Positions 1-4,593 of a DNA stretch of 9,972 nt are shown in pieces. Each line of letters opens with the position of its first letter. Position 1 is the first letter of the stretch. Both the position numbers and the translations under genes were made by a program. Below the pieces are notes generated by a model. The model made no database searches and had not been told where the DNA came from. It saw nothing but the letters and a program-made list of their open reading frames with translations. The stretch comes from Candidatus Omnitrophota bacterium (GTDB taxonomy: Bacteria; Omnitrophota; Gorgyraeia; Aquiviventales; Aquiviventaceae): contig JACQRD010000008.1 of the NCBI GenBank assembly GCA_016206675.1, positions 1-9,972 of the forward strand, written 5' to 3'.

Positions 1-27
1 CCAACTGGTTGGTCTACATATGGTGAG

Positions 28-36
28 AGGAGGTGA
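28..36 (+). promoter_or_regulatory. Full-length consensus Shine-Dalgarno
   Basis: AGGAGGTGA matches all nine bases of the classical anti-Shine-Dalgarno complement. It lies 5 bases before an ATG at 42, which opens an eight-codon reading frame ending with TAG at 66-68. It also lies 9 bases before a GTG at 46 that is in frame with the small protein at 97-279. It could therefore drive a tiny leader peptide or a 77-residue longer form of the small protein. The match is seen directly; which start it serves is inference. Confidence 0.5.
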
Positions 37-96
37 GACGAATGGGTGACGGCGTCATTGGCGCGTAGTCGACGGGACAGGAAAGGAGTGTTGAAG

Positions 97-279
97 ATGA
101 AGGGCGTGCAGGTCGACATCCTCAAGGCCAAGATCCAAAAGGCCTGGGGGCAGAAAATGGACAAGGCGGCCGATGCCGTCCTTGACGCCATGGGCGTGCA
201 ATGGCAATCCATGCTCGCCCAGGCGAAAGCGAAGGGTGATCTGCAGGAGAAGCTGCGGGCGCTGTGGAGCGAGAAGTAG
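97..279 (+). CDS. Small unrecognised alpha-helical, lysine-rich protein (60 aa)
   Basis: I do not recognise this protein. The ATG at 97 is preceded by AAAGGAG at 82-88, a good ribosome-binding site with 8-base spacing, and gives 60 residues. The product is hydrophilic and rich in Lys, Ala, Gln and Leu. It has no cysteine, no membrane segment and no signal peptide, and it looks helical throughout (for example KAKIQKAWGQKMDKAADAVL and LQEKLRALWSEK). An alternative GTG at 46 would add a 17-residue arginine-rich extension and is served by the perfect Shine-Dalgarno at 28-36. I prefer 97 because ATG is the commoner start and the extension looks like translated leader. The next gene begins 200 bases on, so it is probably a separate unit. 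GC-rich third positions and two possible RBSs support it being real; no function can be assigned. Confidence 0.6.
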   Translation: MKGVQVDILKAKIQKAWGQKMDKAADAVLDAMGVQWQSMLAQAKAKGDLQEKLRALWSEK

Positions 280-301
280 TCAAGAAGACAAGTAGGGCTG
301 G

Positions 302-368
302 GGGTTCTGGGTTCTGGGTTGGGGGGGGTCATCTTCCGACCCTGAACCCTGAACCCACAACCCAGAAC
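302..368. repeat. GGGTTCTG direct and inverted repeats (hairpin-forming)
   Basis: GTTCTGGGTT occurs twice in overlap (304-313 and 311-320). Its exact reverse complement AACCCAGAAC lies at 359-368, with further CCTGAACCC-type units at 341-356. The two sides can fold into a long imperfect hairpin with G-rich left and C-rich right arms, 20 bases after the stop of the small gene. It may act as a transcription terminator for that gene or be one copy of a dispersed intergenic repeat. There is no clear T-tract after it, so simple intrinsic termination is not proven. Confidence 0.55.
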
Positions 369-411
369 GCAAGCTTGAGGGGCGCGCGATGATCAATCAA
401 TTGGAAGCCAC

Positions 412-435
412 GCGCTGAATCCAGCGCTGAATCCT
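412..435. repeat. 12-bp tandem duplication
   Basis: The 11-mer GCGCTGAATCC occurs at 412-422 and again at 424-434, a direct tandem repeat of period 12 (the twelfth base is A in the first copy and T in the second). It is followed by a GC dinucleotide run at 441-450. It probably arose by replication slippage in the hldD upstream region; it could be a pair of protein-binding sites, but nothing else supports that. Confidence 0.6.
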
Positions 436-455
436 ACCTAGCGCGCGCGCATCGT

Positions 456-467
456 TTAGTCTAAAAT
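456..467 (+). promoter_or_regulatory. Possible -10 region upstream of hldD
   Basis: TTAGTCTAAAAT contains a plausible -10 hexamer TAAAAT at 462-467, about 12 bases before the hldD start. No recognisable -35 hexamer is found at the proper distance (the sequence there is GC-rich). The octamer TTAGTCTA also occurs just before the -10 box of the well-defined promoter at 4523-4551, which is the main reason to list it. If it is real, the transcript would begin only a few bases before the ATG. Confidence 0.25.
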
Positions 468-479
468 GGGCGCGTTCCC

Positions 480-1481
480 ATGGCCACGCGCATCCGCACA
501 GCCCGCACCCGCCCCAAAATCCTTCTGACCGGCGGTGCCGGCTTCATCGGCAGCTGCCTGCTCTGGAAGCTCAACGCCCTCGGCTTCGACGACATCCTCG
601 TCGTCGACGCCCTCGACGCCTCGGAGAAATGGAAGAACCTGCTCGGCAAGCGGTTTGAAGACTATCTCGACCGCCGGCAGCTGCTGGAGCGCATCGACCA
701 AGGCGCGCTGGACGATCACGTCGACACCATCATCCATCTGGGTGCGTGCACCTCCACCACGGAGACGGACGCCGCCTACCTGATGGAGAACAACTACCGC
801 TACTCGCGCCGTCTGGCCGAATGGGCGCTGAAGCGCCGCAAGCGGTTCCTCTACGCGAGCAGTGCGGCCACCTACGGCGACGGCGCGCACGGCTACTCCG
901 ACCGGGATGAGGAGACTCCGCGCTACCGGCCGTTGAACATGTACGGCTACTCCAAGCACCTCTTCGATTTGTGGGTGCTCAAGCACGCCCTGCAGCGGCA
1001 ATTCGTGGGCTTCAAGTTTTTCAACGTCTACGGGCCAAACGAGCACCACAAGGACGACATGCGCAGCGTGGTCCATAAGGGCTACGGGCAGGTCAAGGCG
1101 ACGGGCAAAATCCGGCTCTTTAAGTCCTACCATCCGAAATACAAGGACGGCGAGCAGCAGCGGGACTTCGTCTACGTGAAGGACGCTGTCGATGCCATCG
1201 CGTTCTTCCTCGACCGTCCCGCGCTGGCTGGCATCTACAACCTCGGCACCGGCAAGGCGCAGACCTGGAACGACCTCGCCAACGCGCTCTTCGCCGCGCT
1301 GAAACGGCCGCCGCAGATCGAGTACTACGAGATGCCCGAGACCCTGCGCGAGAAGTACCAGTATTTCACGCAGGCCAACATCGACAAACTCCGGAGCGCC
1401 GGTTACGTCGAGCCCTTTATGAACCTCAGGGCCGGCGTGGCTGACTATGTCAAGATCTTGGAAGCCATCCAATATCTGTAG
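480..1481 (+). CDS. hldD: ADP-L-glycero-D-manno-heptose 6-epimerase
   Basis: This is an extended short-chain dehydrogenase/reductase that converts ADP-D-glycero-D-manno-heptose to the L,D epimer, the last cytoplasmic step in making the heptose donor for the lipopolysaccharide inner core. The 333-residue length fits the family (about 310), with a roughly 12-residue N-terminal extension. Visible features are the NADP-binding Rossmann motif TGGAGFIG (residues 17-24), HLGACTSTTE (87-96), FLYASSAATYG (123-133) with the catalytic Ser, the Y155-x3-K159 pair in NMYGYSKHLFD, NVYGPNEHHK with Lys191 matching the second catalytic base region, RDFVYVKD and YNLGTGKA. These closely follow Escherichia coli HldD. 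The ATG at 480 has no obvious Shine-Dalgarno, and a small ATGGG/CCCAT dyad (466-470/477-481) overlaps it. The stop lies only 6 bases before the kinase gene, so the two are probably co-transcribed. A UDP-sugar epimerase paralogue is the alternative but fits less well. Confidence 0.93.
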   Translation: MATRIRTARTRPKILLTGGAGFIGSCLLWKLNALGFDDILVVDALDASEKWKNLLGKRFEDYLDRRQLLERIDQGALDDHVDTIIHLGACTSTTETDAAYLMENNYRYSRRLAEWALKRRKRFLYASSAATYGDGAHGYSDRDEETPRYRPLNMYGYSKHLFDLWVLKHALQRQFVGFKFFNVYGPNEHHKDDMRSVVHKGYGQVKATGKIRLFKSYHPKYKDGEQQRDFVYVKDAVDAIAFFLDRPALAGIYNLGTGKAQTWNDLANALFAALKRPPQIEYYEMPETLREKYQYFTQANIDKLRSAGYVEPFMNLRAGVADYVKILEAIQYL

Positions 1482-1487
1482 TCGCGG

Positions 1488-3749
1488 ATGATCGCGACCC
1501 CCACCACGTCTTCCCCGGCCGCGTCCTATCGCCAGGTGTTCTTACCCTTCGGGATCGGCGCGGCGTTCGCCATCCTCGCCGTCTTGTTGGCGGGCACCCT
1601 CACAGGATGGTGGTATGTCGATCAGACGCTGCGCCACCGCGCCCACAATGCCTTCGCCAATCAGGTGCGCTACACCCTGACCGCCATCGACAAGCGTCTG
1701 AGCGCCTACCTGGATATTCTCGCGGGATTTCGAGGCCTGTACGCGGCGAGCAAACGCGTCGAGCGCGATGAGTTCGCCGCCTACGCCAGCAGCCTGCAGC
1801 TGCAGCAGCGGTATCCCGGCATGGTGGCCGTGGGCTTCATCGAGCGGGTGCCGGCGGCCGAGGTGCCCGCGTTCCTTGAGCGAGTCCGAGGAGATACCAG
1901 CCTGCGTCCCGAGGGATACCCCGCCTTTACCATCCACCCGGAAGGCGACCGCGCCGAATATTTGGTGGTGTCGTTCCGGGAGCCCCTGGGGCCTGATGAG
2001 CGAGTGCTGGGGTTTGACCTCGCCACCGAACCCACCCGCCGGTCAGCAGCCGAGCACGCCCGGGATACGGGGGAGCTGACCGCCACCAGCCGTCTGACCT
2101 TGCACGTTGATGTAGATGCCGCCGAGCCCGCGTTCATCCTGTTGCTGCCGGTCTATCGCAATGGTCTTCCGCAGCGCACCCTTGAGGAGCGGCGGACGGC
2201 CTTGCACGGGTACGTGGCTGGCGGATTTCGCTGGAGGGAATTGTTCGTCGATCTGCTCGGCGCTGGAGGGCTGCCCTCGCAGATGACATTCGAGGCGTTC
2301 GACGGTGACCTGCTCTCGGATGAGAGCCGCATCTACCATGCCGGGCCAGCGGCGGCGGCGAACAAGGACGACCTCATTCATACCATGACCGTCGGTGGAC
2401 GCCTCTGGTCGCTGCGGTTTCACGGCGCGCCGGAGGCCTTCCTGCGGAGGACGGAACGCCTCCTGCCGTTGATGGTGTTGTGGGTAGGGGTGATCTTCAG
2501 CCTGCTGGTCTTCGCCGTGTCTTATGGGCTGGCGACGTCGCGCGCCAACGCGGTGGCCCTCGCGCGGCGGATGACGGAGGATTTTCGCAAGAGCGAACTG
2601 CACTTCCGGTCGCTCATCGAGCACGCGATGGACGTCATTACGGTGATCGAGCCCACCGGCATCATCCGCTACGACAGCCCCGCGGTAGGGCGGGTGTTGG
2701 GCTACCGGCCCGAGGAGCAGGTGGGCCAAGTGGCCTTCGCGTACATTCATCCCGAGGATCTGCCAGGAGTCATGGCGCTACTGACCGAAACGATCAAGAT
2801 TCCTGGCGCCAGCCGCTCAGCAACCTTCCGCTACAAGCACAAGGACGGCTCCTGGCGCGTGCTGGAGTCGGTCAGCACGAACCTGATCACCGACCCGATC
2901 ATCCGCGGTATCGTCCTCAACTCCCGCGACGTCACGGAGCGGCAGCGCGCAGCGAATGAGCTGAAGAAGACGTACGACCAGCTCAAGGAGACCCAAGCCC
3001 AACTGCTGCACTCGGAGAAGCTGGCCTCCATCGGGCAATTGGCCGCCGGCGTGGCGCACGAAGTGAAAAACCCGCTGGCCATCATCATTCAGGGGGTCAG
3101 TTTCCTGGAGATCGGCCCGCTCGCCCAGCAGCCGCAGGAGCAGGAGATTCTGCAGATGATGAAGAAGGCCGTCCAGCGGGCCGACCGCATCATCCGGACG
3201 CTGCTCGAGTTCGCCCGCCCGTCGCAGGGAGCCCCCAAACGCCTGGCTCTGCCGGAGATCGTCGACAGCTCTGTGGAGCTGGCGAGAACGCAGGCGGCGA
3301 AAAACATCCAGGTCACGTATACGGCCGACCCGAACATGCCGGCGATTGTCGCGGATGAGAACCAGCTGCGGCAGGTGTTCGTCAACCTGATCATCAACGC
3401 CTGCCAGGCGATGCCCAACGGCGGCACCGCGACCATCCACACGTATGCCAAGCCCGTCACGGCGCGGGAGCTGAGTGCCAGCCGCAACGCGCCGAAGAGG
3501 TGGGCCGCCGGATCGACCGGGGTGTTTTGCGATGTCGAGGATACCGGCGTGGGCATTCCGGAGCATCTGATGAAAAAAATCGGCGAGCCCTTCTTCACCA
3601 CGAAGCCGACAGGCCAGGGCACGGGGCTAGGCGTGTCGGTCAGCCTCGGCATCATCGAGCGGCATCGCGGCCTGTTCATCCTCGAGAGCCGCGAAGGCCA
3701 GGGCACTAAAATCAGCGTCGTGTTTCCCGCCGCTGCGGAAACCGCGTAA
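1488..3749 (+). CDS. CHASE-PAS membrane sensor histidine kinase
   Basis: This is an inner-membrane sensor kinase of 753 residues. A first transmembrane helix (about 20-45) is followed by a periplasmic CHASE domain (about 75-245; note YAASKRVERDEFAAY and QQRYPGMVAVGFIERVP), a family that senses small extracellular ligands. A second membrane helix at about 325-348 leads to a PAS domain (about 370-485, ending NSRDVTERQRA) and a short coiled-coil linker. The HisKA domain has the phospho-acceptor His524 in GVAHEVKNPL. The ATPase domain is complete: N box VNLIINACQAMP (Asn637), G1 EDTGVGIP (Asp685), F box EPFFTT and G2 GQGTGLGVS. All catalytic residues are present, so it should be active. It starts 6 bases after hldD with no strong RBS, suggesting translational coupling, and its stop overlaps the next gene by one base. 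The ligand is unknown; the two receivers downstream are the obvious phosphotransfer partners. Confidence 0.93.
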   Translation: MIATPTTSSPAASYRQVFLPFGIGAAFAILAVLLAGTLTGWWYVDQTLRHRAHNAFANQVRYTLTAIDKRLSAYLDILAGFRGLYAASKRVERDEFAAYASSLQLQQRYPGMVAVGFIERVPAAEVPAFLERVRGDTSLRPEGYPAFTIHPEGDRAEYLVVSFREPLGPDERVLGFDLATEPTRRSAAEHARDTGELTATSRLTLHVDVDAAEPAFILLLPVYRNGLPQRTLEERRTALHGYVAGGFRWRELFVDLLGAGGLPSQMTFEAFDGDLLSDESRIYHAGPAAAANKDDLIHTMTVGGRLWSLRFHGAPEAFLRRTERLLPLMVLWVGVIFSLLVFAVSYGLATSRANAVALARRMTEDFRKSELHFRSLIEHAMDVITVIEPTGIIRYDSPAVGRVLGYRPEEQVGQVAFAYIHPEDLPGVMALLTETIKIPGASRSATFRYKHKDGSWRVLESVSTNLITDPIIRGIVLNSRDVTERQRAANELKKTYDQLKETQAQLLHSEKLASIGQLAAGVAHEVKNPLAIIIQGVSFLEIGPLAQQPQEQEILQMMKKAVQRADRIIRTLLEFARPSQGAPKRLALPEIVDSSVELARTQAAKNIQVTYTADPNMPAIVADENQLRQVFVNLIINACQAMPNGGTATIHTYAKPVTARELSASRNAPKRWAAGSTGVFCDVEDTGVGIPEHLMKKIGEPFFTTKPTGQGTGLGVSVSLGIIERHRGLFILESREGQGTKISVVFPAAAETA

Positions 3750-4135
3750 TGGCGAAGATCCGCATCCTGCTCATTGACGATGAAGTCCATCTCTGCCGGA
3801 TGATCAAGCTCAACCTGGAGCGGGACGGTCGCTATGAGATCGTCACGGCCTTTTCCGGGGAGGAAGGGGTGGACAAGGCGAAAGCCGAGCCCTTCGATCT
3901 AGTCATCACCGACTTTCGCATGCCCGGCATGAACGGCAAGGAGGTGTTGGAGGCGCTGAAGGCCTTCAACCCCAAGCTGCCGGTGATCCTCTCCTCCGTC
4001 TATCACGATGATCCGACCGTGATTACGCAGGCGACGGACCGCCAGGCCGACGGGCTCGTCAGCAAACCGATCGACCACGCGAAGCTGGAGGCGGTCATTC
4101 AGGAGGTCTTGTCACGCGCCCGAGGCGCACAGTAG
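3749..4135 (+). CDS. Single-domain response regulator (receiver only), first of two
   Basis: This is a CheY-like receiver of 128 residues with no DNA-binding or enzymatic output domain. The acidic pocket Asp10-Asp11 (LLIDDE), phospho-acceptor Asp55 (LVITDFRMPGMNG), the Ser at the switch position (ILSSVY, 80-85) and Lys106 (VSKP) are all in place, so it should accept phosphate. The start codon overlaps the kinase stop codon (TAATG), the classical arrangement for coupled translation of cognate partners, so the upstream CHASE kinase is the likely donor. It may relay phosphate onward, act as a phosphate sink, or regulate by protein contact. The second receiver follows after 15 bases. The C-terminal tail (SRARGAQ) is short and basic. 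Confidence 0.92.
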   Translation: MAKIRILLIDDEVHLCRMIKLNLERDGRYEIVTAFSGEEGVDKAKAEPFDLVITDFRMPGMNGKEVLEALKAFNPKLPVILSSVYHDDPTVITQATDRQADGLVSKPIDHAKLEAVIQEVLSRARGAQ

Positions 4136-4138
4136 AAT

Positions 4139-4144
4139 AAGGAG
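4139..4144 (+). promoter_or_regulatory. Ribosome-binding site of second receiver
   Basis: AAGGAG lies 6 bases before the ATG at 4151, in the 15-base gap between the two receiver genes. It fixes the start of the second receiver and shows that this gene is independently initiated, unlike the overlapping gene before it. Confidence 0.75.
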
Positions 4145-4150
4145 TTCGCC

Positions 4151-4519
4151 ATGGCGAAGAAGCAGATTCTCATCATCGATGACGAGGTCGATTTCGGCCG
4201 GCTGCTGAAGCTCAACGTCGAGCAGGGCGGCGAGTATGAGGCCGTGCTGGCCGCCAACGGGCACGAAGGGGTGGAGAAAATCCGCGCCCATCGGCCCGAT
4301 CTGGTGCTGCTTGACATCAACATGCCGGTGATGGACGGCTTTGAGACGCTCAAGCAGCTCAAGCAGATCGCGCCGGATCTGCCGGTGGCCATGGTGACCG
4401 CCTGCTGGAACGAAGAGGAGGCCCGGCGCATCATGGAAGCCGGCGCCTACGAGTACATCACCAAGCCGGTGGATTTCGAGTACCTCAAAAACGCCCTCCT
4501 CGTAAAGCTCTTCATGTGA
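4151..4519 (+). CDS. Single-domain response regulator (receiver only), second of two
   Basis: This is a second stand-alone CheY-like receiver, 122 residues, similar to its neighbour at the N terminus (MAK..IL.IDDEV....L.KLN). It has Asp10-Asp11, phospho-acceptor Asp55 (LVLLDINMPVMDG), the switch Thr83 (MVTACW) and Lys105 (YITKPVD). The fold is complete and there is no output domain. It has its own good ribosome-binding site. The pair probably arose by tandem duplication and then diverged: the switch residue is Thr here and Ser in the first copy, so the two may differ in partner or dephosphorylation rate. As the last gene of the hldD-kinase-receiver run, it ends only 3 bases before the -35 box of the next gene's promoter, and no intrinsic terminator is visible between them. 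Confidence 0.92.
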   Translation: MAKKQILIIDDEVDFGRLLKLNVEQGGEYEAVLAANGHEGVEKIRAHRPDLVLLDINMPVMDGFETLKQLKQIAPDLPVAMVTACWNEEEARRIMEAGAYEYITKPVDFEYLKNALLVKLFM

Positions 4520-4522
4520 GCT

Positions 4523-4551
4523 TTGACACCTAGACATTAGTCTAGTATAAT
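4523..4551 (+). promoter_or_regulatory. Perfect-consensus sigma70-type promoter for the radical SAM gene
   Basis: The -35 box TTGACA (4523-4528) and -10 box TATAAT (4546-4551) both match the housekeeping consensus exactly and are separated by the ideal 17 bases. Transcription should begin near 4558, giving a leader of about 36 bases before the ATG at 4594. A fully consensus promoter in GC-rich DNA is rare by chance. It is overlapped by a palindrome in the spacer and followed by a large dyad, as expected for a strong but repressible promoter. Confidence 0.85.
4530..4545. promoter_or_regulatory. Spacer palindrome, candidate operator
   Basis: CTAGAC (4530-4535) and GTCTAG (4540-4545) are perfect inverted repeats around ATTA and fill almost exactly the space between the -35 and -10 boxes. 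A dimeric regulator bound here would block RNA polymerase or, in MerR style, distort the spacer; a 17-base spacer does not itself require distortion, so repression is the simpler reading. The binding protein is not identified. Confidence 0.55.
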
Positions 4552-4552
4552 T

Positions 4553-4591
4553 CCGTATCAGATACGCAGCTGAACTGCGTATCTGATACGG
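4553..4591. repeat. Perfect 17-bp inverted repeat at the transcription start / leader
   Basis: The arm CCGTATCAGATACGCAG (4553-4569) is perfectly repeated in inverse at 4575-4591 around the 5-base loop CTGAA. Each arm holds an 11-base near-palindrome, GTATCAGATAC (4555-4565) and GTATCTGATAC (4579-4589), with centres 24 bp apart. It begins 1 base after the -10 box and ends 2 bases before the start codon. As DNA it could be a double operator over the transcription start; as RNA, most of it would fold into a hairpin next to the start codon, where no Shine-Dalgarno is visible. It is not followed by a T-tract, so it is not an intrinsic terminator. Confidence 0.8.
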
Positions 4592-4593
4592 CA

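Noticed and set aside
441..450. GC dinucleotide run as a Z-DNA or regulatory element
   Set aside because: Only five GC units in a GC-rich genome; no support beyond composition.
466..480. ATG at 466 as the hldD start
   Set aside because: It is out of frame with the epimerase; the in-frame ATG is at 480.
456..1472. 338-residue minus-strand frame opposite hldD
   Set aside because: It is a shadow of hldD; no motif, and its end coincides with the GC-rich coding body of a well-recognised gene.
4553..4591. Intrinsic terminator for the receiver operon
   Set aside because: No T-tract follows the stem on either strand, and the repeat starts just after the -10 box of a strong promoter, so an operator or leader element fits better.
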